From Phanerochaete sordida (Eukaryota > Basidiomycota > Agaricomycetes > Polyporales > Phanerochaetaceae): 64,000 nt of DNA. The stretch lies in the NCBI GenBank assembly GCA_019973155.2, contig BPQB01000003.1, forward strand, positions 806,001-870,000, written 5' to 3'. Shown piece by piece: positions 32,798-45,826 of the stretch; the first letter of the stretch is position 1; every line of letters begins with the position of its first letter. A model generated the notes under the pieces. That model saw only the letters and a program-made list of their open reading frames with translations. It was not told where the DNA came from and ran no database searches. A program made the translations under genes and the position numbers.

Positions 32798-34108
32798 ATG
32801 TCGGTGGCCAGCAAAAACCCCTTTGCGCTCCTCGAAGGTCTGTATGTCTCCGCAGCCTCTTCTCAAAGCGTAATCTGAAGCATCACCATCAACCTTTCCC
32901 CCTTCACCGACTCTACTCGCCGTTCGCCTCCTCCTCGCCGCCGGCATCACATACTCGAAACTCAGACGATGTGTCTTCGCGACCTTCCACCCCTGCCCCT
33001 GCCCAGGCCAAGAAGGAAACTCCCGCGGCGGCTGCCCCTGCCCCTGCTCGCGGTGGTGCCCAGAAGACTCGTGGTGGTCCCGCCGCTCGCGGTGGACGCT
33101 ACTACCAACGCGGAGGCAAGTCCTCCGGCCCTCGTGAGGGCCAGAACGGCGAGGTAGCTGCCGAGGAGGGTGCTGAGCCCCGCAAGCCCTGTATGTTCCC
33201 ATTCATTAAATGCCTTAGCTCATTACATTTATCGTCTACCCTCTTTCTCTCCAGCCGGCGAGGGTCGTGGCCGTGGCCGTGGAGGTAGGGGTCGCGGTGG
33301 GGACCGTGGTCGTGGCGGTCGCAGGCCCTTCGACAGGCACAGTGCCACCGGCAAGACGTACGCTTCCTTTTCCTTAAGGATGACCTTCCCTTACCATTTT
33401 TCTCCGTAGCGACTCTGAGAAGAAGGTTCACCAAGGCTGGGGTGGTGACGAGGGCAACTCTGAGCTCAAGGCCGAGGCTGCCGCTGAGAAGGATGCCCAG
33501 GCTGAGGCCACGACCCCGGCCGCCGAGGGCTGGGGCGCCGAGGCCTCAGCAGACGCTTGGGCCGCCCCTGCTGAGGGTGCTGAGGGTGCTGCTGCTGCTG
33601 AAGGCGAGAAGGCTGAGAGTCGTCGTCGCGAGCAGGAAGAGGAGGACAACACCCTCACTCTCGACGAGTACCTGAAGCAGCAGACCGAGAAGCAGCTCGA
33701 GATCGTTCCTCAGCTCGAGACTCGCAAGGCCAACGAGGGCGACGATTCCATCTGGAACGATGCTGTCGTTGTCAGCAAGAAGACCGAGGAGGAGGACGCC
33801 TACTTCGTCGGCAAGGTGAGCAGAGGATCGCCATTCTTAGTTCTGCAAATGTTGATTATCATCCTAATACTTTGCAGACCAAGGCTGCCGCCGCCAAGCC
33901 TCGTGCTAAGAAGGAGGAGAAGGTCTTCTTGGAGATCGATGCCCGCTTTGAGCGCCCTCAGCGTGGTGGTCGTGGTGGTCGCGGTGGTGATAGGCCCCCT
34001 CGTGGTGGTCGTGGCCGTGGCGGCAGGGGCCGTGGCCAGAACGGCAACACCAGCAACGCCCCCGCGTTCAACATGGATGACCAGACCGCTTTCCCATCCC
34101 TGTCTTAA
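32798..34108 (+). CDS. Stm1/HABP4 (SERBP1)-like RGG ribosome-associated protein
   Basis: Resembles yeast Stm1 and animal SERBP1/HABP4, which bind and preserve idle ribosomes. Exon 1 is short (MSVASKNPFALLE), joined over a 128-nt intron to DDVSSRPSTPAPAQAKKETP. Features in order: an Ala/Pro/Lys region; first RGG cluster (RGGRYYQRGGKSSG, GRGRGRGGRGRGGDRGRGG); FDRHSATGKT joined to DSEKKVHQGWGGDEGN, a family hallmark; an Ala/Glu-rich acidic stretch; TLTLDEYLKQQTEK; and a final RGG cluster (RGGRGGRGGDRPPRGGRG) ending DDQTAFPSLS. About 335 residues. RGG tracts are probable RNA-binding and arginine-methylation sites. Strong codon bias suggests high expression. Confidence 0.88.
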
Positions 34109-34579
34109 GTCCATCCCCAATACTTTCAGCAGTTCTGAAGCTTGTCATGTAGCAAATCGGCGCGTATATCAACGGCCTCAGTAACTCGTGCCAAACTTTC
34201 ACTTGTACTTGTCTCTCCCTGAAAGTGTTGTTGCATATTTCTCTGCATTGTGGCATTTGTTCCTCGTCCTCGTCCTCCTGTTTTCCTGTCGTCTTTCCCT
34301 TCTCTCAGCTCGCACGTTCCATGCTCGATCTTCTATTTTATAGTAGCGCTCCTTTGTGTCCGCACCGAGAAACGAAGGCTATGACATGACGATATTCCTA
34401 GTGCTTCATGGCATGCGGAGGTGATGAGGTTCGCCGGGATCGTCTTCCCAAGCTGTGGGTTGGTCCTCACTCCGCGAGTCTGCGGCTCTGCGGACGCGGT
34501 GGTGGCCACGTGAATATGCCAGGCTTAACTCGCTCCTGCGCCCGTACCACGACCAACTCATTCCTTGACTTCACGCACG
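34109..34579. other. Intergenic region
   Basis: 471 nt holding the STM1-like 3' UTR and the promoter of the phosphatase gene. No further gene seen. Confidence 0.5.
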
Positions 34580-35728
34580 ATGCTCGAGACCATCTACATC
34601 GCTAGACACGGTAAGCACATGATGCTTAGATCAGCTTTGAACAGTCAGTGAAGGATACCTAAGCTAGGATACCGCTTGAACTGGGTGACGCAAGTCTGGT
34701 GAGCCGGCCTTGACTCAAGACACCAGATTGTATGCGCTGATTTAGCGACTCTGAAGGAAAAGTGAAACAGGTCCGTAGGCAAGGAGTCATGCTTGACAAT
34801 ATCTAGCTCTGAGGCTCTGTACAGGCCTTCCCCGCGACCCGCCTCTAGCGGCGTTCGGACATACGCAGGCGCAGGAACTAGCGGATTACTTCCTGTCCCT
34901 TCCGGAAGACCAGCGACCCACTGCAATTCTCTCTTCCCCGTACTGTAAGCTTGGTCAGTTATTCATCACCGAATTGACGACTGAGCTGCCCTTAGACCGC
35001 TGCCTCCAAACCACCAAACCTGTATCCAATGCTTTAAATGTCCCCATATATGTCGAGCACGGTATGACGCTGACCGGCTGCACTAGGCATACGTCGCTGA
35101 TCCTACGGCCGACAGGCCTTTCGGAATGGTACTCACCTGTGCAACCAGGTAGCGGGCTGCACCCACGCCCCGCCTCTGCTGAAAACCTCCGGAGCTATTT
35201 CAGTGAGATCGACCCCAGTTGGAGCTCCGTCTGGTATCCTTCTCGCAAGGGAGAAGACGTCCCCGAGGTGCATGACCGCACAGAAGGCGTCCTGGCAACC
35301 GTCATTCCCGAGCTCGAGCGTCGCTTTGAGGGCAAGCACAAACGCATCTTGCTTGTCAGTCACGCGGCTACGATCATCGCCCTCACGCGCGCCCTCGCTG
35401 GCGACAGAGAGAAGCCTATGCGTATAGCTTGCTGCTCTCTCACCACGTTCCAGCGCGATAGTCCAGGGCAGGCACCGCTCGATGGGTGGAAGCTTTTGAG
35501 CTTGGGCGACGGCAGCCACCTCAAGGACGGCGCCACACGGGACTGGGGTTTCGAGGACATCGTAATCGCTGATGGGAAGGTGAGGCTGGCTAGCGATAAT
35601 TTTATCTCACCTCTGCTAACGCGCATATGCAGGTTGTGAACGATCTTGGCCAACCAGGAACGGAGAGTGAAGCCGATGAGCCTGTTGGCCCCCAGCTGCC
35701 CGCCGGAGAACTGCCTGCCCGCATGTAG
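34580..35728 (+). CDS. Histidine phosphatase family protein, Tfc7 (TFIIIC tau55)-like
   Basis: Phosphoglycerate-mutase-fold protein. The RHG motif is split by the first intron: MLETIYIARH then GYRLNWVTQV. Later elements are LPRDPPLAAFGHTQAQELAD, LSSPYYRCLQTTKPVSNALN, LSEWYSPVQPGSGLHPRPAS and the second catalytic His in RILLVSHAATIIALTRAL. It ends GPQLPAGELPARM with TAG at 35726-35728. The HPRP segment and the C-terminal WGFEDIVI region resemble fungal Tfc7/tau55 of the Pol III factor TFIIIC and its cytosolic relatives. The 34.7-34.8 kb part is uncertain: between exon 2 and the 'GLPRDPP' exon there may be a small exon I cannot place. About 270 residues. Convergent with MEMO1 (94 nt apart). Confidence 0.75.
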
Positions 35729-35822
35729 TGAGCCTCTAGAGTGATTGAGAATTGGCTTGTACACGTTGACTAGAATTACACCGATGTTCTACAAGCTCCC
35801 AGAGTACTACATAGTACTGTAT

Positions 35823-37163
35823 CTAGACAGTTATATATGCACTTGCATAGCTGACGCTAGAGTCGCTAACAGTTTGGCACGCGCTGCTCTGCTCATATCG
35901 CACCCACTTCAGGTTTGGTCCGCGGCCCTCCTGCTCCAGCGCACTCAACGCTCCGAGCAGCACGCCGATGGGATGGCGTCCGCAAATTGTGTTCTTCGTG
36001 CGCTGGAGGTAGTCGGCGAAATCGTGGTGCGCCAACGACGCACTCCATGGAGGCATGGTGAGCAGTTCCATAGCCTCCTGGTCTAGAGCGCGTATAGATT
36101 TGTGGATGGGGTGTTTCGCGAGATCTGTGGCAGATGCATTGGCGCGGCTTAGGCGAATAGCGGCGCGATGGGATGGTGGGGGCTCCGGGTAGTAATATGT
36201 GTACTGGAAGCGTTGACCCCTGTGCTTCGGTTTAGTAGCGAGCATATAACATAAACCAGGACAGCCTACCAGTGACAGAAGTCACTCGAGATGACGAACA
36301 TTGTGTCTTCGCGAGCTAGATACGGTGCAAGTATCTTGCCGTACGCTTCTTCCTTGCTCTTGTCTATGGCCCCTACGAGTATGGGGACGATGGAGATATC
36401 TTGTCTGCCGAAACATCAAAGCCAATCGGCAGACAGCAAGAGGGTGGCGTACCCTTCGAAGACTTTGCGCACATACGGAAGGTGCAATTCGATACTATGC
36501 TCGTCTTCGTCCGTCTCTAGACTCATACCGCCAAACTTCCCTGACGCCTTCAGCTCCGCGATGGCTGGCCACTCGTGAGTCTTTCGAACTGGCTATCGAC
36601 GGAGGAGAGCGTACTGTCAACATCCAGTGGCAGCTCTCCGATGGGGGTCTGGTAGGTCTTGCACTGAGACAAGTCGCATCCGTCGAGGTACACATGATGA
36701 GAAGGACCAAGGATGAACACCCTCTTGCTGGGGCGTGGCGTAAGTGAACAAGACCACCAACGTGACATGGCTGACGTACATTCCAGTGATATCGATAGCT
36801 TTGTATGCCCAGGCAGCGGCAGGCCCAGAGTACGAATATCCTGCATGCCTGCATGACGCATATTAGCTGAGCGAGGTGGCGACAGCAGGGTGGTACGCAC
36901 GGGGCAATAATTGCCTTACACTTCGGCACGGGAGGTGTATACTCGTCGGATGGTTGGACTGCAGCAAGATTCCTTGAAAGTTCGCTGTCCAAAGTCTCGC
37001 CTACAAGTTAGGAACGAGCATCAGTGACGACAGATAACAGACGCAGGGAACAGACTCACGATCGTTTGGGTACCAAGATCCTGCGTGAGTTGCACGTCTA
37101 CGGTGCGAGCTCCTTTCAGCACAATGAGACATCGCGGGGCATCAATGCACACCTGGTAGTCAT
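35823..37163 (-). CDS. MHO1: MEMO1 homologue (Memo/Mho1 family)
   Basis: Memo-like protein, structurally related to non-heme dioxygenases; its biochemical role is still debated, with redox and iron-binding roles proposed. The start is [17 protein letters not shown] at 37163, reached by an intron that splits the Arg codon. The alternative ATG at 37132 lies inside that intron. Conserved elements then follow in order: [49 protein letters not shown] [29 protein letters not shown], and [20 protein letters not shown]. The last is [16 protein letters not shown], then [13 protein letters not shown]. Metal-ligand-type His residues (HAG, PSHH, FCHWG) and Cys of DFCHW are kept. Seven exons, about 330 residues. 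Confidence 0.9.
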
Positions 37164-37540
37164 TGTGGGTGGATTATGGGAAGGAGGAGGGCTAAGAGAG
37201 GGTCGCAGGCCATGACCGGTCGTCCCATGCAACTTAGCTCGCCTGGGCACGGCGGCACTGATCCGAAAACCGGCAGATCTCTGCTAGAGACCGACCACGC
37301 TCATTGCTCGCAAGACGTCTCGCTAAGAAGGCAGATCGGGAATGTAGTGTGGTATACAAAGCGCAGTGCAGCGCATGACAGCGTAAAGCAAATTCTTGAA
37401 TCAAGCGAGCTTCTCGCACAACGCAGCGTCTCCAGGTGTAGCCAGAAGCATGGGCGCATGGTCATTATCTTCGGCATATGCAGATGGTACATGGAATAGG
37501 TGAACAAGAGAGCGCGACAGAGAACCGAAAACCATACAAA
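37164..37540. other. Intergenic region between MEMO1 and eL32 genes
   Basis: 377 nt with MEMO1 promoter and eL32 3' UTR sequence. No supported gene. Confidence 0.5.
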
Positions 37541-38149
37541 TCACTCCTCCGACCGCAGACGGGCAGCGGGGTTGGTCACCTTGACACCCAGAACCTTTGC
37601 CCTGTACAGAATGATCAGCGGCGGCTACAGATCTAGAGGTGGAGAGCACGGACCTCTCGAGGATGGTGATACGGTTGCGGCTGCTGACGTTGTGGGCAAT
37701 CTCGGCAGCGTAGCTCTTGTTGTGCATGAGGAGGAGGTCGAGCTCCCGGACGTTGTTGACCAGGAACTTCTTGAGACCGTTGGGGAGGAGGTGACGGGTC
37801 TAATGCAGGAAGCTCGCACATAAAAACTCGACATTTAGCGGAATGTTAGACAGACATACCTTCTTGTTGCTGCCGTAACCAATCTATTGCGCGCGTAGGG
37901 TCAGGGACCGTTGAAGGCGAAACGCACGAGGAACGCACCTTGGGCATGGGGAGCTGACCCTTGAAACGCCTCCGCACCCTGTTATCGATACCCTTGGGTT
38001 TCCGCCATGCCTCCTTCACGCTCTTGTAACGGTCGGACTGGTGGCGCCTGTAGGGTGCACAATTAGAACCTGCAATTCAAAGGTGCGAAGCTAGCGCGAA
38101 CTGACTTGAAGGGCTTGGTGCGCTTCTTGACGATGGTGATCTTGGCCAT
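37541..38149 (-). CDS. RPL32: 60S ribosomal protein eL32
   Basis: Large-subunit ribosomal protein. The start [20 protein letters not shown] at 38149 is followed by [60 protein letters not shown] and [20 protein letters not shown]. The end is [27 protein letters not shown], with TGA at 37541-37543. Four introns in the coding part; about 128 residues, the normal eL32 size. A likely 194-nt 5' UTR intron (38156-38349, gtgagt...ttgtag) lies just before the ATG, as is common for highly expressed ribosomal genes. Divergent from the kinase gene. Confidence 0.95.
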
Positions 38150-38519
38150 GGCGGACTACAAGACAAAACAGCAATGTCAGCTTTATGGGCTCGCGGAGGC
38201 GAGAGCAATGCGAAGCGGTCGATCTGGTACACCCGAAGCGGTCGAAGTCAATCCATCCCAAACGACAAGGTCTTTGGCGCAAATTTGGCAGCATTCGACT
38301 CGCAGAGGCATGACCTGTATAACGGCAGCGTGAACGGGACCGTACTCACGATTTTGAGGGCGTCGACGGCGACGGCGAGTTCGTTGAGGGCTTCCTAGCG
38401 CACTTGCTACCGCTCTGGGACTGTGTAGGCGCCCGACCCCGGACACCCGTCCGGCGACGCGGGCGCTTTCCGGCCGGCGAAGTTGCCACAACGCCGCCGC
38501 GCTTGGGCTCAAGCGCTCA
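38150..38519. promoter_or_regulatory. Divergent promoter, RPL32 and PAS-kinase-like gene, with CCGGAC inverted repeat
   Basis: 370 nt. It contains the probable RPL32 5' UTR intron (38156-38349) and, at 38439-38454, an exact inverted repeat CCGGAC-ACCC-GTCCGG. The same half-site occurs as an inverted repeat upstream of the eEF1A gene. Confidence 0.45.
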
Positions 38520-41033
38520 ATGCTCGATATCTCCGCGCGTGATTACTGTATTGATATCCATCCCACAGCAATATCGCTGTTCGCTGATGTGGCCATCTCC
38601 CGGGTAGTAAGTGCGGATAGCTTAACTTTTCCCGCAGGCCTGTGGGCTGCCGCCGCAGAGCATGGTGCTGCTTTGCTGGCGGCGAACGTAGCGTTGGCTC
38701 AGATTGAAACACGCGCAAAGCGCCGCGGTTCCCAAAAGAGGAGTCAGGGCCCGATTCGCGTGAGGTTCTCTGGAGATAACGTTGTATCAGAGCCGTCCTC
38801 GGGAATAGATGGGACAATCCAGGAGTCGAGTAGCGACGCCAGCTTCGGACCCTCGTCTCTCCTGCATGCCATGGCCGTCGACGTTGTTGCCAGCGAGTGG
38901 TCGTCCGAGTCAGAGTCAGACTCCGAGGACAGCTATTTGTGGCTGACCCGCCGACGATGCCGTCAGAGCCGCGAGAAGTCAGGTGATCGCCTACCAAGGC
39001 AGTTGCTGCACCGGGGTACGTCCTCTTTACGCTCCCAGGCTGCGTCCCGCTCTCGCAGTGCACCCCCACCCTCTCTTACTCCGGACCCCCATCTCCTACG
39101 ACAAATACTTGCACGAGGCGGAGTCTCCTACCTCAAAACTATGCTTACTGCCACCGCCGCCGCCGCCGCCGTGGATCTCACTTTCGACGACGAAGACTGG
39201 GTCCCGGACCAGCCCGTCAAGCTCTATCGCGCCGCAAGTGTGGGCAACAGTTGGGGTGTCACGTCTTTTGGCCGCGGTTTCAACTGGAAGTCCCACGACA
39301 AGGAGACAGATCCTGAACCGCCACGCCTTCAGGTCGAGACGTCGAACGCCCAGAGCTCCAATCCCACAGGTCCTCAGCAAAGCCTTCTGGCGAAGACCCG
39401 TTCGGCATGGGTTTCTTCTCCAAGTGTCTCTCGTGGGCCATCCAACGTACCTTCGCCAGTTGTAGCTATGACTCCCCTGCCACAAGTCGCGTCTTCTGGC
39501 AGTTTTGCTCCAGGGCCCCTTTCGCGCTCCCCTGTGCAGTCGCGATGTGCCTCCCCAAGACCGCTTTCTCCGCTTAGTTCTTCACCTTCTCTCGGCATCT
39601 CTCGCTCACCAATGGCTTCCTCCCCTTCCTCTCCACGACTTGGCAATGCGAGTGCACCGCATTCAAGACGTCGGTCCTCTCATCAGCGAGTGTCGCTCGT
39701 TGCGGGGCGTGTCTTGATCGTTCCATCCCAGCCTCCATCGCCTCCTCCGACTGGTCCACAGAAACTGGTTCGCGCAAACAGCGCGGCGAGCTTCCTCAGC
39801 GTAGCCAGCAGCACCGGGCCACCAACTTTCAGCGTGGATAGGACGCCGAGTGTAGGAGAGCGGAGCATCTCAGAGTTTGTGATAGAGGGAGAGATAGGGC
39901 GAGGGGCGTATGGATTGGTCAAGCGAGCGAGGGAGATGAACCTTGACGGTACATTAGGGGTGAGTTCTCTAAGATTTTGGGTGTCATTGCAAGTCTTGAA
40001 CCATCCCTATCCATGCAGCCACCGCTGGTCATCAAGCAGATAATAAAGTCGCGTATCTTGGCTGACTGCTGGAAGCGGCATCCAAAGTACGGGACGATCC
40101 CCATCGAGATCTATGTCATGTCCGCGATCTCGTCTACTACCTACGTTCTTCCTCCGCGAAGACCTTGGGATCCGTCGCGCCTCGGTCCCGAACCCAACGA
40201 TTGGTGGGTGGAAGGGAAGATCGTCAATGGGCATCCAAATATATGTCCACTGCTCGACTTCTTCGAGGACAATCACTATTACTACCTCGTGCTGCCATCA
40301 ACTACCCCAGAGCCTGCCCCCGAATCTCCCTCACCACCCGCGGATCTCTTCGATCTTGTCGAAAGCTATCCAAATGGCCTGCCCGCGAGCATGATACGCA
40401 GTTATTTAGGCCAGATCGCGGATGCACTCTGCTTCCTTCATGGCAAGGGCATAGGTGCGTTCCTTTGTGACTGGGCGCGGCAGGGCATGACGCTCATACA
40501 CGCGCGTAGTTCACCGAGACATCAAGGACGAGAATGTCGTCTTGGGGCCTGCCGGCAAGTGTGTCCTGATCGATTTTGGCAGCTCTGGCTTGGTAAAGAA
40601 AGGAGGTTGGGATACGTTCAGCGGCACGTAAGTCTGAGCCGTCGCCGCCTCCTCTACACGACGCTGATACTGTCGTAGTCTGGATTATGCTGGGCCAGAA
40701 ATCCTGCGAGGCGAACGCTACCAGGGCAAGGAGCAGGACGTCTGGGCGTTCGGCGTTGTGGCGTACGTTATGCTCGTGGGCGAATGCCCGTTCACCACGG
40801 CGGCGGAAGCCCAGGAAGGTCTCGAGTCACCGTTTTCAAATGCATCTATAGGATTAGATGAACGGTGCGCAGAAGATAAGGAGAGCGAAGGCGAGGAACC
40901 CGACGGCGGTGGCGCGCTCGGAGACGCGGCGGCACTTGTACGCGCATGCCTTCAGCTCGAGGTCGGTGCACGGCCGACCTTCGAGAAGATCCTACAATGT
41001 CGCTTCCTCAGTGGCCGCGGGGGCTGGTCATGA
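38520..41033 (+). CDS. Serine/threonine kinase, PAS-kinase (Psk1/2)-like catalytic domain
   Basis: The C-terminal kinase domain is clear. It has a glycine loop in FVIEGEIGRGAYGLVKRA and the ATP lysine in LVIKQIIKSR. The catalytic loop is HRDIKDENVVL (joined over an intron), then LIDFGSSGLVKKGGWDTF and SGTLDYAGPEILRGERYQGK. Subdomain IX is DVWAFGVVAYVMLVGECPF. The DFGSS and GTxDYAxPE forms resemble PAS kinases, which control sugar partitioning and translation in yeast. The N-terminal 480 residues are Ser/Pro-rich; I cannot see a PAS domain there. ATG 38520 is the first in frame. TGA at 41031-41033. About 780 residues with four introns. The start and any hidden in-frame introns in exon 1 are uncertain. 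Confidence 0.8.
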
Positions 41034-43558
<2,525 letters not shown>

Positions 43559-44181
43559 ACTGCTTAGATGTATTATCATTTTTTCTCGGTCTTTGCTTCT
43601 TTCGTTCCTTTCGCTCGCTCTCATCACGCATGGTACTCGACGCAAGCTGTGTAACTATCCCATTCTTCCATTGTTGTATCCACGATAACGATTCGCCGGC
43701 TCGCGGTCCCGCTGATCGCCAGCCGAATGTCCCTGTATAGCGGTAGTTCTCTCGTCGCAAATGAGAAGTTGCATCGTTTGTATCGCTAATTGTCCTTCGT
43801 GTGATGCTCGATGTCATGACCAGTCTTATGGGATGTGTAGTGTCTCTTAGCCTCCGGCGTTCTAGTGGTGTCGGCTATGCATTGAGTCCCGATCGCGAGT
43901 GAACGGCTTCTGGCAGTTTCACTGTGCGATCATGCCGTGGTGTCATCCCCTCTCGGTGCGCGCGTGTGTTTCATGGACTTCCACGGCATCTGTCTAGCGC
44001 ACCCCATGCGTCCTCATGCGTCTCAGTCGCGCTCTTAAGCTGTCCTGGCAGTGTCAGCATGAGACTGGCTACAAGTGGATGGGCCGCCTGACAGCACGAT
44101 GTACGCTCTGGACTACACTGTAGTAGAAGCCCTATGAGGTATGCTGAATTCGGTGTGTCTGCACTCCTTCTGATAATGCGA
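43559..44181. other. 3' flank of eEF1A
   Basis: About 620 nt with 3' UTR sequence and no supported gene. A few ALDH-like N-terminal residues could lie in its last part, but I cannot see them with confidence. Confidence 0.4.
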
Positions 44182-45760
44182 CAGATATATGCACGACCGA
44201 GGTCGACATTCGCAATATTCACATCTGAAGTAACTCGCCCTCTAGCGTGACGACCACTGCAGCTTCGGACAGCTCGCATGTTACAAAAAAACATCGATGC
44301 CATCCAGCACGCCGCGTTCCTGGACGCGGTGAAGCCTCCCTGGAATGTCAGATGGATTGCGTTGCGGCCATGAAAGCGTGTGCACGTGCACTGGCTCACC
44401 TCGAGGCGTGGACAGCCGTGGAGAAACCTGCGACCGAGCCAATGCACGCTGCCTGGGACGCTAGCGTGTACTCCGTCCCGAAGGGCGTCATGCTCCTCCT
44501 TTCGTGCGTACGCCCTCTCTCTCTCTCTTGCACTGTCCAGCGCTGAGCGGAGGCACCCATCAGGTCGTGAAACGACTCCTGGGCCATCGCATTCGGGCCC
44601 TTCGTCGGGGCCATCGCTGCAGGCTCCGCAGCGGTGCTCAAACCATCCTGCGGGGCTCCTGGCCAGATACCTCGAACCACCGCGTGTGCCGTCGTTCACG
44701 ACGGCATCAGGGAGACGCGGGCGCTGCTAGTCCTACGCTGGGGCCACATCGTATTCACCGATAGCGGGGCGGTGGGCGGAATCGTGGCCGCTGCTGCCCA
44801 CGCCACACTACACCCATCTCCCTCGAGCTTTGGGGCAAACGCTCGATCATCGTCGCCGTGGGTTTTGATCCGCTCATAGCTGCGAAACAAATATTATGTT
44901 TAGCAGGATAGAGACACTGGTCAGGTCAGTGCTTCCGTCCGCAAGCTGCTGCGATCGAGTCTGACGACTACAAGGTCTACGTCTCGCCAGACCATGTGCT
45001 GGTCAAGCGCACTGGGTACAATTGCGTTCATGGACGCACACCTTCAATGCGTGATTAGGGGTCATAGAAGCGATGCAATAGCAAGGCTACCTCTAACATG
45101 GATACTGGGAAATATTTGGTCCTCTATTATCCATCATGGCCGTCGACCCTGTGCGGTTGACTACCTCGCTGCGCGGTACAGCCGTTTCTCTGCAGGCCAA
45201 CAGCTGGTATAATATATTTCCAGGCCCATACCATTGGTAGCCTTTGCGTCCACGGACGGCCCAGTCATGACAGAGAAATCTCAGTTGCATATAGATTCAA
45301 TACCGTGCTGGTACCTTGCACTGACATGCTTAAAGTCCTAGCGCAGACCGAGAGCGTCACGCTGGCACTCAACGACACGGCGACATTCCTGTCAGGCACT
45401 CATACACCGCTTGTTTGGTCAATACTTGAGGCCATTCAAGTGCAGCTTACGAGCTACTGTTTGGGGACAAGGAGAGTCTGGATGCGAGTGCGCCTCAATC
45501 TGATGCTGATCACAGAGCTGAACATTCGGGCGCGCACTAGTATATGGCAAGAACTTCTACGACATGTTCACACACAGACGGGCCAATACCAATGTGCCCC
45601 CGCAGTCGGTAGCTGCCGTCGACAGAGGCTTCTACCTCGGACTAACGCTGCTCCCTTCCTCAGGGCCGAGCCTGCGATGGCGAGACGATACCCGCCTTAC
45701 ACCCAAGAAGACTACCACACCATCCGCGGGATCGCACTATCGACGATGCAATATGTCTGA
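44182..45760 (+). pseudogene. Decayed aldehyde dehydrogenase gene
   Basis: All three plus frames carry, in the right order, pieces of a class 3-type aldehyde dehydrogenase. They are EVTRPLA then stop (TGA 44248-44250, where Trp is usual) then RPLQLRTARMLQKNIDAIQ, and ALAHLEAWTAVEKPATEP. Then come SVYSVPKGVMLLL, AIAFGPFVGAIAAGSAAVLK, LRWGHIVFTDSGAVGGIVAA and, after a frame change, LELWGKRSIIVAVGFD. The nucleophile region reads VYVSPDHVLVKR, with Tyr (TAC, 44978-44980) where the family has Cys. The C-terminal relics are GKNFYDMFTHRRANTNVP and, in another frame, RRYPPYTQEDYHTIRGI. Several frame changes have no splice signals, and a stop sits in the N-terminal frame. I therefore call it a pseudogene and not a gene with many introns. 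Expected length of an intact copy is near 480-530 residues. Confidence 0.8.
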
Positions 45761-45826
45761 AGTTCTCGAATCAACCATTGTATTTGTATTGTACAGACGT
45801 CCCTGCGATCTGATACGCGGCAGCGT

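Noticed and set aside
37132..37132. ATG at 37132 as MEMO1 start
   Set aside because: It lies inside an intron whose removal gives the normal N-terminus [13 protein letters not shown].
43971..44699. 242-codon minus-strand frame over the ALDH relic
   Set aside because: The plus strand carries the recognisable ALDH blocks; the antisense frame has no motif.
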